Counted from the first letter of the stretch, positions 9,723-18,696 are shown. The stretch: 64,000 nt of DNA from Sphingomonas aliaeris (GCF_016743815.1 NZ_CP061035.1:2420501-2484500); one strand, 5' to 3'. Notes: generated by a model from the sequence alone, not told the origin. Made by a program: numbers and translations.

Positions 9723-10136
9723 CTATCGTGCACCCTCTTGCCGCACAGCGAGGATTTTGCCCCCTCGCCGGTCGATTGAAAAAAGACAAAAAACTCCCGC
9801 AGCCGGAATCGAGTCCGCCTGACGCCGAAGCTTTTGCATTGGAATGCGGTGGCGAGTCCGCCGCCGCGTCAGATCAATTAGGGAGATCGGCGGGAGTCGA
9901 TCAACCTCAATATTTCCGATTTGTGACCTTGACAGGGAACGGGCCAAGGATTCCCGTCGTATTTCTCACAAGTGCCTGAAAACACTTAGATATCGCGGTG
10001 GATTAACTATCCCCGTTCGATCCGGTACGTGCGAATCGCGACGAATCCTACGTTTTCCGGGGACCGTCCCAGATCGGCCATTTCACTGATCGTGCGCGAT
10101 GTTGCGGGTGCGAAACGTGCGGGAAATGCACACGAC
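9723..10136. other. Intergenic region between rpsT and dnaA without a recognisable gene
   Basis: This stretch is locally more AT-rich than its neighbours and should hold the dnaA promoter. I saw no convincing coding sequence and no cluster of consensus DnaA boxes; the only near match is the GTGGATTAA at about 10008. It ends at the rpsT terminator hairpin. Confidence 0.5.
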
Positions 10137-10167
10137 AAAAAGCCCGCCGGGACGGGTCCCGACGGGC
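10137..10167 (-). terminator. Intrinsic terminator downstream of rpsT
   Basis: On the minus strand an 11-bp GC-rich stem, GCCCGTCGGGA pairing with TCCCGGCGGGC across a 4-base loop, is followed by TTTTT. It starts about 26 bases after the rpsT stop codon, so it is a textbook Rho-independent terminator. Confidence 0.88.
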
Positions 10168-10193
10168 GTGATGCCTAAACGATATCGCCGAAA

Positions 10194-10457
10194 TCAGGCG
10201 AGTGCGGACAGCGCCTTTGTCAGGCGCGAGAATTTCCGCGATGCGGTGTTCTTGTGGAACACGCCCTTCGCGACGCCGCGAGCCAACTCCGGCTGAACCT
10301 GCGCAAGCGCTGCAGCGGCAGCTTCCTTGTCGCCAGCCGTCAGGGCATTTTCGCACTTCTTCACGAAGGTACGGATGCGGCCGACGCGGTTGCCGTTCAC
10401 AATGGTGCGCGCCGCGTTACGACGGATACGCTTTTTCGCCTGTGGCGTGTTCGCCAT
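10194..10457 (-). CDS. rpsT: 30S ribosomal protein S20
   Basis: 87 aa, Lys/Arg/Ala-rich and of normal length. It opens [14 protein letters not shown] and ends in the [16 protein letters not shown] motif of the bS20 family. It binds 16S rRNA in the small subunit. It sits between mutM and dnaA and has its own terminator downstream. Confidence 0.97.
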   Translation of the reverse strand: MANTPQAKKRIRRNAARTIVNGNRVGRIRTFVKKCENALTAGDKEAAAAALAQVQPELARGVAKGVFHKNTASRKFSRLTKALSALA

Positions 10458-10549
10458 GATATCCTCGACTTTGAAATAGAAAGGGGCGCGGAATCGCTCC
10501 GGCCCCGGAAAGCGTCGCCCTTACCGAGGACGCGCGATCCGGTCAACCT

Positions 10550-11362
10550 TCAACGTTGGCATTTGGGGCACCAGAAGGTCGAACGTCCGCCCTCGCTATA
10601 CCGCTTTACCTTGCCGCCGCAGGCACATGGCTCGCCCTCGCGACCATAGACTGCGAATTGCTTGGAAAAATATCCCAGCTCGCCGTCCGGGCGCGCATAG
10701 TCGCGTAGGGAGGATCCGCCTGCCTCGATCGCCGCCAGCAACACCTCCCGGATCGCGACGACGAGTCGCTCCAGCCGCGGCAGCGATATCCGCCCCGCGG
10801 CGGTCTTTGGCGAGATCCGCGACAGGAACAAAGCCTCGCAGACGTAGATATTGCCCAGCCCCGCGACGATCCGCTGGTCGAGCAGCATCAGCTTGATCGA
10901 TGCCTTGCGCCCCGCCAGCGCCGTGAGCAGGTGCTCCGCGGTCAGGTTCGGTCCCAGCGGCTCCGGCCCCATCGCGCCGAACGGGGGATACGCGTCCAGC
11001 GCGTCGGTCGGCCACAGATCGACCGAGCCGAATCGCCGCGGATCGTTCAGCGCCAGGTGCCGCCCCGCCTCGGTGGCGATCAGCAGGTGGTCGTGCGGCA
11101 GCACCTCCGCCGGATCGACCCGCCACCGCCCCGACATGCCAAGATGGAAGATCATCGTATCGCCGCGATCCGTCCCGATCAGCCCATATTTCGCACGCCG
11201 GCTCAGTCCGGTGATCGTCGCTCCGGTCATCCGCTGGCGCAGGTCGACCGGAAATGGCCGCCGCAAATCGCCGCGCCGCGTCTCCACCGATGCCACCCGC
11301 GCACCGTCCAGCACGGGCCGCAGGCCGCGAACGGTCGTCTCCACTTCGGGCAGTTCGGGCAT
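10550..11362 (-). CDS. mutM: Formamidopyrimidine-DNA glycosylase (Fpg/MutM)
   Basis: 270 aa from the ATG at 11362, chosen because the mature enzyme must begin MPELPEVE; Pro2 is the Schiff-base nucleophile and Glu3 the catalytic acid. The central helix-two-turn-helix region contains the G-L-G-N-I-Y-V-C-E-A motif. The C-terminus has a four-Cys zinc finger (CACGG ... CPKCQR). The enzyme excises 8-oxoguanine and other oxidised purines from DNA. It is divergent from ubiE, with 143 bp between the starts. Confidence 0.96.
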   Translation of the reverse strand: MPELPEVETTVRGLRPVLDGARVASVETRRGDLRRPFPVDLRQRMTGATITGLSRRAKYGLIGTDRGDTMIFHLGMSGRWRVDPAEVLPHDHLLIATEAGRHLALNDPRRFGSVDLWPTDALDAYPPFGAMGPEPLGPNLTAEHLLTALAGRKASIKLMLLDQRIVAGLGNIYVCEALFLSRISPKTAAGRISLPRLERLVVAIREVLLAAIEAGGSSLRDYARPDGELGYFSKQFAVYGREGEPCACGGKVKRYSEGGRSTFWCPKCQR

Positions 11363-11469
11363 GCTGGTCCTTGCGCGGCGGATCGTTCCGCATCCCCGGA
11401 TTCGCACGAACGGGCGCGACCGCGACACATACCGAACGAACGGAGGTTGTTACCCGAGCTAGGTTGCGT

Positions 11470-11497
11470 TTGCCCCTGCCACAAGCCTTGGCTAGAG
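11470..11497 (+). promoter_or_regulatory. Possible ubiE promoter
   Basis: A TTGCCC hexamer at 11470-11475 and a CTAGAG hexamer at 11492-11497 are separated by 16 bases. The distance from the -10-like element to the ubiE ATG is only 8 bases, which would predict a leaderless or nearly leaderless transcript. This is a by-eye match only. Confidence 0.25.
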
Positions 11498-11505
11498 CGC
11501 AGGAC

Positions 11506-12243
11506 ATGACCACGCCAGACACCGTCTCCTTCGGGTACGAAGATATCGCCGCTTCCGAAAAGACCGCCCGCGTCGGCGGCGTCTTCACCAACGTCGCGTC
11601 GAAATACGATTTGATGAACGACGCGATGTCCGGCGGCATGCACCGCCTGTGGAAGGACCGCTTCGTGCGCCGCGTGAAACCGCGCGATGGCGAACAGATT
11701 CTCGACATGGCGGGCGGCACGGGCGACATCGCCTTCCGCCTGGCCGAACATGGCGCATCAATCACCGTTGCGGACATCAATCCCGCGATGCTCGAAGTGG
11801 GCATGGACCGCGCCCAGAAGCGCGGGATCGACGGTCTCGTCTGGACCGAGGCGAATGCCGAGGTCCTGCAATTCCCGGATCGCTTCTTCGACGCCTATAC
11901 GATCGCCTTCGGCATCCGGAACGTCACCGACATTCCGGCCGCCCTGAAGGAGGCGCACCGTGTGCTGCGTCGCGGCGGGCGTTTCTATTGCCTTGAATTC
12001 TCGACCACATTGTGGCCCGGCTTCGGCGAGATATACGACGCCTATTCGCACAAGGTCGTGCCCAAACTCGGCCAATTGCTCGCGGGCGATGCGGGTTCGT
12101 ACCGCTATCTAATCGAATCGATCCGCCGCTTCCCGGACATGGAGAAGTTCAAGGGCATGATCGCCGATGCGGGCTTCGTCCAGACGCGCGTCGAACCGAT
12201 GCTCGGCGGACTGGTGGCGATCCACAGCGGCTGGAAGATTTGA
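11506..12243 (+). CDS. ubiE: Ubiquinone/menaquinone C-methyltransferase UbiE
   Basis: 245 aa from the ATG at 11506. A class I SAM-dependent methyltransferase with the UbiE signatures YDLMNDAMSGGMHRLWKD near residue 35, the SAM-binding motif ILDMAGGTGDIAFR (about residue 65) and the RVLRRGGRFYCLEFS segment. It methylates the benzoquinol ring during ubiquinone synthesis. The gene leads a ubiE-ubiB cluster and is divergent from mutM, a common alphaproteobacterial arrangement. Confidence 0.96.
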   Translation: MTTPDTVSFGYEDIAASEKTARVGGVFTNVASKYDLMNDAMSGGMHRLWKDRFVRRVKPRDGEQILDMAGGTGDIAFRLAEHGASITVADINPAMLEVGMDRAQKRGIDGLVWTEANAEVLQFPDRFFDAYTIAFGIRNVTDIPAALKEAHRVLRRGGRFYCLEFSTTLWPGFGEIYDAYSHKVVPKLGQLLAGDAGSYRYLIESIRRFPDMEKFKGMIADAGFVQTRVEPMLGGLVAIHSGWKI

Positions 12244-12261
12244 TGGCCCTCCCATGTAAAG

Positions 12262-12474
12262 CCCCTCCCCTTCAGGGGAGGGGTTGGGGTGGGGGAAGTC
12301 TCACCGAGATCATCCTTTGTGGCCTTCTCCGCCCCAACCCTTCCCGCGTCCGGCAGGGCACCTTCCTTCTACTCCCCTCCCGCTTGCGGGAGGGGTCGGG
12401 GAGGGCCTGATCCAATCTCCGTCGCCCCGTGGCAGACACCCCCTCCCCCACCCCCTCCCGCAAGCGGGAGGGGA
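12262..12474. repeat. Cluster of C/G-tract palindromic repeats between ubiE and ubiB
   Basis: Three short hairpin-forming units occupy this gap. The first is CCCCTCCCCTTCAGGGGAGG at 12262-12281. The other two form an inverted pair: 12373-12406, with core CTCCCGCTTGCGGGAGGGG, and 12438-12474, with core CCTCCCGCAAGCGGGAGG. The same family recurs at 56384-56485. The final arm ends directly upstream of the ubiB GTG and supplies its purine-rich ribosome-binding sequence. Confidence 0.8.
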
Positions 12475-12480
12475 GCCTAA

Positions 12481-14016
12481 GTGACATCGTCCGCCACGCA
12501 TCTCTGGCGCCTGCTGAAATGGGGCCGCATCCTCGCGCGCCACGGTGCGCTGAGCGGGATCGAGCGCGATCCGAACACGCCACCCACGATCCGCCGCCTC
12601 GCCCGCGTCGCCCGCTTCGGCGCCCGCGTTCCCAAAATCCCCGCTTATGCCGACGCGCTCCAGGCGATCGGGCCCGCCGCGATCAAGCTCGGCCAGTCGC
12701 TCGCCACCCGCCCCGATATTGTCGGCGAGGCGGCGACTTTGGACCTGCTGCGGCTGCAGGACGCGCTGCCCCCGGTTCCGTACGAAACGATCCACGCCGC
12801 GATGACGCGCGCGTTCGGGCGCGACCCCAGCGCGCTGTTCCGGTCGATTGATCCCGTCCCCGTCGGCGCCGCCTCGATCGCGCAGGTCCACCGCGCGGTC
12901 ACGACCGACGGGCGCACCGTCGCCGTGAAGGTCCTCCGCCCCGGCGTGGAGGAGGATTTCGCGCGCGCGATCGATACGTATCAATGGGCCGCCGCACAGG
13001 TCGAAGGGATGGGCGGCGAACTCTCCCGCCTGCGCCCGCGACTGGTGATCGAGACGTTCAAGCGCTGGACCGCGCGCGAACTCGATCTGCGTCGCGAAGC
13101 CGCCTCCGCGTCCGAACTCGCCGATTCGATGGCCGCAGAACCCGATTTCGTCGTGCCGAAGATCGACTGGCAGCGGACCAGCGGCAAGGTGTTGACACTC
13201 GAATGGGTCGACGGGATCAAGCTCAGTAATCGCGCGGCGCTGATCGAGGCGGGGTACGACGTCCCCGCGATCGCCAACACGCTCGTCCATGCGTTCCTGC
13301 GCCAGGCGATCGCGGAGGGATTCTTCCACGCCGACATGCATCAGGGCAATCTGTTCGCCTTGCCCGGCAACCGCATCGCCGCGATCGATTTCGGCATTAT
13401 GGGGCGGATCGATCGCCGCGCCCGCGTCTGGTTGGCCGAGATCCTCTACGGTCTGATCACCGGCAATTATAAGCGCGTCGCGGAAATCCACTTCGAGGCG
13501 GGCTACGTCCCGGCGCATCACAATGTGGAGGAATTCGCCACGGCTCTGCGTGCGGTCGGCGAACCGATGCGCGGGCTGGCAGTGAAGGACATGTCGATCG
13601 GCATGATGCTGGACGGCCTGTTCAACATCACGCGTGACTTCGACATGCAGACGCAGCCGCATCTGCTGCTGCTGCAAAAGACGATGGTGATGGTCGAAGG
13701 CGTGGCGACCAGCCTCGATCCGGACATCAACCTGTGGGACACGGCGGCGCCGTTCGTCCGCGAATGGATCCGTACCGAACTGGGTCCCGAGGCGTTCGTC
13801 GCCGACCGCCTGATCACCGATCTGCGCACCTTCGCCCGATTGCCGGAACTGATCCGCAATATCGAGGCGCGCTACCCCTCGCCCGGCGGCGCTCCCCCGG
13901 CTCCACCGCTGCAGGAGATCGAGATCGTACGCATCGGCGGTGGCTGGCGCTATCTCGCGGTCGCGATTCTGAGCGCGGGCGCCGCAGTCGCCGCCACCTG
14001 GGCGTTGCTCGGATGA
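12481..14016 (+). CDS. ubiB: UbiB ABC1/ADCK-type atypical kinase for ubiquinone biosynthesis
   Basis: 511 aa from the GTG at 12481; the GGAGGGGAG just upstream, part of a repeat arm, acts as Shine-Dalgarno. The protein has the K-x-G-Q-type motif AAIKLGQSLATRPD, the Ala-rich nucleotide loop VGAASIAQVH, the VAVKVLRPG lysine, and HADMHQGN and DFGIMG in the catalytic lobe. One or two C-terminal transmembrane segments (YLAVAILSAGAAVAATWALL) anchor it. UbiB is needed for coenzyme Q synthesis and probably acts through ATPase activity on lipid precursors. The stop overlaps the next start as ATGA. Confidence 0.95.
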   Translation: MTSSATHLWRLLKWGRILARHGALSGIERDPNTPPTIRRLARVARFGARVPKIPAYADALQAIGPAAIKLGQSLATRPDIVGEAATLDLLRLQDALPPVPYETIHAAMTRAFGRDPSALFRSIDPVPVGAASIAQVHRAVTTDGRTVAVKVLRPGVEEDFARAIDTYQWAAAQVEGMGGELSRLRPRLVIETFKRWTARELDLRREAASASELADSMAAEPDFVVPKIDWQRTSGKVLTLEWVDGIKLSNRAALIEAGYDVPAIANTLVHAFLRQAIAEGFFHADMHQGNLFALPGNRIAAIDFGIMGRIDRRARVWLAEILYGLITGNYKRVAEIHFEAGYVPAHHNVEEFATALRAVGEPMRGLAVKDMSIGMMLDGLFNITRDFDMQTQPHLLLLQKTMVMVEGVATSLDPDINLWDTAAPFVREWIRTELGPEAFVADRLITDLRTFARLPELIRNIEARYPSPGGAPPAPPLQEIEIVRIGGGWRYLAVAILSAGAAVAATWALLG

Positions 14017-14336
14017 TCGCCGGCGTCCTGCTCGCTTTGTCGCAGGCGCTGCCCGCCGCGCCGCCGCAGGAGGCGGTGGACGAGATCGTCGTCACCGCGA
14101 TCGACAAGAAGAAATGCCGCGTGCGATTTGCCGATCGCGACATGAACGACACGGAATTGCGCCGCCGGTCGGAGGAATGGGCCGCGGGCAAGCCGCTCCG
14201 CGTCGTCGCGCGCGCCAGCACCGACATAAAGTGCCTCGCGAAGATCGCCTTCCAGCTGGCCGATCGCGGAGTCACGCGCATCCAGTTCATCGAGCCAAAG
14301 GATCTGGCGACGCTTCCCCTGGCGGTCCAGCCGTGA
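14013..14336 (+). CDS. Small secreted hypothetical protein
   Basis: 107 aa, overlapping the ubiB stop (ATGA) and the next gene (GTGA). A signal peptide covers roughly residues 1-16 (MIAGVLLALSQALPAA). The mature part is charged and contains two Cys residues (about positions 36 and 73). The C-terminal stretch LADRGVTRIQFIEP is reminiscent of the periplasmic end of ExbD/TolR-like proteins, but there is no transmembrane anchor after cleavage and the resemblance may be accidental. I do not recognise a family. Translational coupling to ubiB suggests a shared envelope-related context. Confidence 0.7.
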   Translation: MIAGVLLALSQALPAAPPQEAVDEIVVTAIDKKKCRVRFADRDMNDTELRRRSEEWAAGKPLRVVARASTDIKCLAKIAFQLADRGVTRIQFIEPKDLATLPLAVQP

Positions 14337-15460
14337 TCGGCCGCGCACTCAAGCCCGTATGGCTGTCCGCGCCGAGCCGCTATGCGGGCATCGCCCCGAC
14401 GCGCGCCCGCTGGGTCTTCGCCGCGCTCGCCCTGCTGCTTGCCGCCAGCCTCACCGCAATTATCGCGCCCGGACCGCCGCCGGTCAGCCAGGATGCGAGC
14501 ACCGCCAGCCGCGCCGACGACCAGGCCGATGTCGTGCTATACAGAATCGATCGTCGCGGGGCTTCGCGCGGGCGGCAATTACTATGCCGTCACCGCCGCG
14601 GCCTTGCGGGCGGGCGATTATCCGCTGCGCCCGTTCGTCACCTTCCGTCTGCCGACGCTCGCGGTGATCCAGTCGCACCTGCCCGAACCGGTGACGATCG
14701 CCTTGCTCTACCTGCTCGCGGCCGGCGTCCTGCTCGCCTGGTATGGGCGGTTGCGCAATGCATTCGCGCGCCCCCGCCCCGTCTCATCGCGCTCATCCTG
14801 CTTGCCGCGGGAATGGTGGTGTTCGTCCAGTCCGATCTCGCCGGCTTCCACGAAGTCTGGGCCGGCCTGCTCGTCGCTCTGTCACTCGCGCTCCGCCGTC
14901 CGGGTCGCTGGGTCGAGGCGGTCGCGATCGGGATGGTCGCGATGCTGATTCGCGAAACCGCCGCGCTATATGTGGCGATCATGGCCGTCATGGCGTTCGC
15001 CGAGGGTCGGCGTCGCGAATCCTGGGCTTGGGCGGGCACGCTGGCCATGCTCGCGATCGTCGTCATCCTGCATGCGCGTGCCGTCGGACAAGTCGTCCGC
15101 CCGCTCGATCCAGCGTCGCCCGGCTGGTCGGGGATGCTCGGCTTCGGTTTCTTCGTGAAGACGATGGGCCTTTCGACCGCGCTGAACCTCGCCCCCGGCT
15201 GGATCGCCGCCTTGCTCGTCGGGCTCGCCCTGTTCGGATGGTCGGCGTGGCGCGACATGCTGGCGTTGCGCGCGCTCGCCATGTTCTGCGGCTATGCGGC
15301 GCTGCTCGCGCTGTTCGGCCGCGTCGATACCTTCTACTGGGGATTGATGATCGCGCCCACGATCCTGATCGGCTTGGCGTTCGTGCCCGACGCGCTGCGA
15401 GATCTCGCCGCGGCCGCCCGCGACCGGCGCAAGATCACCGTGACCCGGCTGACGCTATGA
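14333..15460 (+). pseudogene. Polytopic membrane protein, two compensating frameshifts as read
   Basis: Starts at GTG 14333, overlapping the previous stop. The first frame carries a transmembrane segment and QADVVLY, then the natural continuation ESIVAGLRAGGNYYAV runs in a second frame from about 14541 (one extra base). The original frame resumes near 14777 (one base missing in a C-run), giving RLIALILLAAGMVVF onward. Repaired, it would be about 375 aa with some nine hydrophobic segments. The LY-x2-IVAG-x-R-x2-G-x-YY motif near the N-terminus is shared, as I recall it, with uncharacterised sphingomonad membrane proteins that look like glycosyltransferase-type transporters. Function unknown. 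It is coupled to coaC downstream (ATGA). Confidence 0.65.
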
Positions 15461-15990
15461 AGATCCTCCTTATCGTCGCGGGCGGCATCGCCGCGTACAA
15501 ATCCGCCGAACTGATCCGCCTCTGCCGCAAGGCCGGCATATCGGTGAAGTGCGTCATGACCGACAGCGCCCATCATTTCGTCACCCCGATGACGCTCGCC
15601 GCTCTATCCGAAAATCAGGTCTACACCACCTTGTGGGACCTGAAGGACGAGACGGAGATGGGCCATATCCAGCTCAGCCGCGAAGCCGATCTCGTCGTCG
15701 TCGCGCCCGCCACCGCGAACATCCTTGCAAAGATGGCCGCCGGTATCGCGGACGACCTCGCCACGACGTTGCTGCTCGCGACCGACAAGCCGGTGCTCGC
15801 CGCGCCCGCGATGAACGTCCGCATGTGGCTGCATCCCGCCACACAGCGCAACGTCGCGACCCTGCGCGGCGACGGCATCACCGTCATGGAACCCGATGAA
15901 GGCGCCATGGCGTGCGGCGAATATGGCCCCGGCCGCCTCCCCGAACCGGACGCGATCCTCGCAGTGATCCGGGCCGCACTGGCGACATGA
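15457..15990 (+). CDS. coaC: Phosphopantothenoylcysteine decarboxylase (CoaC half of CoaBC)
   Basis: 177 aa flavoprotein of the HFCD family. Visible signatures are the N-terminal KILLIVAGGIAAYKS strand, the catalytic His context SAHHFVTPMTLAALSE, the FMN/substrate motif PATANILAKMAAGIADDL, the PAMNVRMW loop and the ACGEYGPGRLPEP substrate-recognition clamp with active Cys. It converts phosphopantothenoylcysteine to phosphopantetheine in coenzyme A synthesis. In most bacteria this domain is fused to the CoaB ligase. Here it ends in TGA and the ligase starts in another frame with an ATGA overlap, so it is either a genuine split or an artefactual one. Confidence 0.92.
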   Translation: MKILLIVAGGIAAYKSAELIRLCRKAGISVKCVMTDSAHHFVTPMTLAALSENQVYTTLWDLKDETEMGHIQLSREADLVVVAPATANILAKMAAGIADDLATTLLLATDKPVLAAPAMNVRMWLHPATQRNVATLRGDGITVMEPDEGAMACGEYGPGRLPEPDAILAVIRAALAT

Positions 15991-16643
15991 TCTCCGCGCC
16001 CGATCGGACCGCACTCGCCGGCAAGCATATCCTCGTCACCGCCGGGCCGACCCACGAACCGATCGATCCCGTCCGCTACATCGCCAACCGGTCCTCGGGC
16101 CGGCAAGGCTTCGCGATCGCCGCCGCTCTGGCCGAGCGCGGCGCCCGCGTGACGCTGGTCGCGGGACCGGTCACGCTCGATACGCCGCCCGGCGTACGGC
16201 GTATCGACGTCGAAACCGCGCTCCAGATGTCTGCCGCCGTAGACGCCGCCCTGCCCGCCCACGCTGCGGTGATGGTAGCAGCCGTCGCCGACTGGCGCGT
16301 CGAAGGCATGCCGCAGAAGATCAAGAAATCCGGTGCACCGCCAGTGCTGACACTGGTTGAGAATCCCGACATCCTCGCCGGCCTGGCAAAAAGCCCCCGC
16401 CGCCCCGGATTGTTGATCGGATTCGCCGCGGAGACCGAAAAGGTCGTCGAACACGCCACCGCCAAACGCGCGCGCAAGAACGTCGACTGGATCGTCGCCA
16501 ACGACGTCTCCGGCGATGTCATGGGCGGCAGCGCCAATACCGTGCACATCGTCACGGCGCACGGCGTCGAGAGTTGGGAACGATTGCCGAAGGAAGACGT
16601 CGCCGCCCGCCTCGCCGACAGGATTGCCGAGGCGCTACGCTAA
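15987..16643 (+). CDS. coaB: Phosphopantothenate--cysteine ligase (CoaB half of CoaBC)
   Basis: 218 aa from the ATG at 15987, overlapping the coaC stop. It has the ligase signatures ILVTAGPTHEPIDPVRYIAN and RSSGRQGFAIA, the Lys-rich KIKK motif, GFAAET and DWIVANDVS. It couples cysteine to phosphopantothenate with CTP, the step before CoaC. Read separately it is complete and of the expected size for the domain. A single added base before the ATG would fuse it to CoaC with a roughly 15-residue linker, the usual bacterial architecture. Confidence 0.92.
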   Translation: MISAPDRTALAGKHILVTAGPTHEPIDPVRYIANRSSGRQGFAIAAALAERGARVTLVAGPVTLDTPPGVRRIDVETALQMSAAVDAALPAHAAVMVAAVADWRVEGMPQKIKKSGAPPVLTLVENPDILAGLAKSPRRPGLLIGFAAETEKVVEHATAKRARKNVDWIVANDVSGDVMGGSANTVHIVTAHGVESWERLPKEDVAARLADRIAEALR

Positions 16644-16714
16644 AGCCCGAACGTGCCCGCTCCCCCGATCCGCAGATCTCGGCGACGGCGCGCATATCAG
16701 CAATTTCAAGAAAA

Positions 16715-16790
16715 TGGTGGAGCCGAGGGGGATCGAACCCCTGACCTTTCGCATGCCATGCGAACGCTCTCCCAGCTGAGCTACGGCCCC
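16715..16790 (-). tRNA. tRNA-Ala (anticodon GGC)
   Basis: 76 nt including encoded CCA. Acceptor stem GGGGCCG pairs with CGGCTCC, with one G-U pair. The D arm is GCTCAGCTGGGAGAGC, the anticodon arm TTCGC-ATGGCAT-GCGAA places GGC at 34-36, and the T arm contains GGTTCGATCC. Decodes GCC. Confidence 0.97.
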
Positions 16791-16915
16791 ATCGTCCCCG
16801 TCTGGTTGGCCCGGGAAGGCGTCGCCCCTACCGGGGCTCCGCAGGTTTGGCAAGCGGCGTTCGAACGCCGCCTGCCACTTTATTCAACCTGGCCCCGGAA
16901 AACCGGGGCGAACGA

Positions 16916-17233
16916 TCAATGCTCGTCGTCTTCCACCGGCGCTTCCACGCCGATATCGTCGTCGCCGCCCAGATCGACTTCGTCGTCGGGCGAGATTTCC
17001 TCGTCCTCGCCGGTGTCGATATCCTCGTCGTCGCCGGCCAGATCGTCATCCTTCTTGACCAGGTCGGGCTTGGCCGCCTCGAACGGCAGCGGCTGCTTCG
17101 ACTTCAGGATCGGTTCGGGCGTCCAGGTCGATCCGCACTCGATGCACGTGACGGGATCGTCCTTCTCGAGATCGTAGAAGCGCGTTGCGCATTTCGGGCA
17201 CGTTCTCTTCGTGCCCCATTCGGCCTTGATCAT
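16916..17233 (-). CDS. FYDLN_acid / TIGR02300 family protein
   Basis: 105 aa from the ATG at 17233. The N-terminus is a small zinc-ribbon-like module with CPKC and CIEC pairs surrounding the FYDLEKDDPVTC motif that defines the family. The C-terminal half is almost entirely Asp/Glu, as usual for it. The function is unknown. The four Cys residues suggest metal binding and the acidic tail suggests binding to basic partners. Divergent from aroA. Confidence 0.9.
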   Translation of the reverse strand: MIKAEWGTKRTCPKCATRFYDLEKDDPVTCIECGSTWTPEPILKSKQPLPFEAAKPDLVKKDDDLAGDDEDIDTGEDEEISPDDEVDLGGDDDIGVEAPVEDDEH

Positions 17234-17350
17234 AGCCTTGGTCCAACCTTTCGAATTTTTCGGGTTTGCAGGATAGGAACTGCCCCGCATCGCTGCAAAG
17301 TGGGGCGCGCCTTGCCATAGCACAAGCGCACTGTCAAAAGCCCGGCGCTC

Positions 17351-18696
17351 ATGTCGCACTCAACCCCCGCCCCCGCCAGATCCACGCCTCCGGCCCCTTG
17401 CGCGGTCGCGTCGCGGTGCCGGGCGACAAATCGATCAGCCACCGCGCGCTGATGCTGTCCGCGCTTGCGGTCGGCGAAAGCCGCATCGAAGGGCTGCTGG
17501 AGGGCGAGGACGTGCTCGCCACCGCCGCCGCGATGCGCGCGATGGGGGCGACGATCACGCGCGGCGACGACGGCATCTGGACCGTTCACGGCGTCGGCGT
17601 CGGCGGGCTGATGCAACCCGCGACCGCGCTGGACATGGGCAATTCCGGCACCTCTACACGCCTGCTAATGGGTCTCGTCGCCAGTCACGACATCACCGTC
17701 ACCTTTATCGGCGACGCATCGCTGACATCCCGGCCGATGGCGCGCGTCATCGATCCGCTGTCGCAGATGGGCGCGGATATAACCGCCTCGCCCGGCGGGC
17801 GCCTGCCGCTGATGGTGCGCGGGCTGAACCCCGCCGTACCGATCACCTATACGCTCCCGGTCGCCTCGGCCCAGGTCAAGTCCGCCATCCTGCTCGCCGG
17901 GCTCAACACGCCCGGCACCACCCGCGTGATCGAACCCGTCGCCACCCGCGATCATAGCGAACGGATGCTGGCAGGGTTCGGCGCGGACCTGACCGTCGAG
18001 CAAACGCCGGAGGGCCGCGTCATATCTCTGGTCGGCGAGGCCGAGTTGAAGCCACAGCAGATCGTCGTGCCGGGCGATCCGTCCTCCGCCGCTTTCCTCG
18101 TCGTCGCCGCGACGATCGTCCCCGGGTCCGACGTGGTCGTCGCCAATGTCGGCCTGAACCCGACCCGCGCCGGCATCTTCACCGCGCTGCGTATGATGGG
18201 CGCGGACATCACCGAACTCGATCCCCGCACGGTCGGTGGCGAGCCGGTCGCCGACCTGCGCGTACGCCATGCGAAGCTTACCGCGATCGAGGTACCGGCC
18301 GATCTCGCACCCAGCATGATCGACGAATATCCCATCCTGTTCGTCGCCGCCGCCTGCGCCACCGGCACGACAGTGGCCCGCGGCGCGCACGAGCTGCGCG
18401 TCAAGGAATCGGACCGTATCGCCGCAATGGCCGCGGCGCTCGGCGAGATCGGCGTGCGGACCGAGGAATATGACGACGGCCTCGCGATCCACGGCAGCGG
18501 CGGCGCGGGCCTGCCCGGCGGCGGCACGATCGCGACGAAACTCGATCACCGTATCGCGATGAGCCTGTCGGTCGCAGCTCTGGTGTCCGATCGCCCCGTC
18601 GAAATCGATGATGCGTCGCCCATCGCAACCAGTTACCCTATATTCTTCGCGTCCCTTGACGCGCTCAGAGGAACCAACGACGTGGCCGCCGCATGA
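17351..18696 (+). CDS. aroA: 3-phosphoshikimate 1-carboxyvinyltransferase (EPSP synthase), start region shifted by one base
   Basis: The body of EPSP synthase is intact: [12 protein letters not shown], the [11 protein letters not shown] phosphate loop, the [16 protein letters not shown] segment and the [13 protein letters not shown] motif, ending at 18696. No start codon exists in that frame close to the expected N-terminus. The ATG at 17351 (MSHSTPAPA...) fits in position and sequence but lies one frame off. Adding one C in the C-rich stretch 17363-17374 joins the two and gives about 448 aa, the family length. An ATG at 17266 in the main frame would add an unlikely 28-residue extension. The enzyme makes EPSP in the shikimate pathway. 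Its stop overlaps cmk (ATGA). Confidence 0.9.

Noticed and set aside
9723..10193. Possible replication origin beside dnaA
   Set aside because: I found no cluster of TTATCCACA-type boxes or AT-rich unwinding repeats, only one imperfect match, and alphaproteobacterial origins often lie elsewhere.
12280..12480. Short open frames of about 60 codons in the ubiE-ubiB gap
   Set aside because: They translate the C/G-tract repeats into Pro/Ser/Arg-rich sequence and are not credible proteins.
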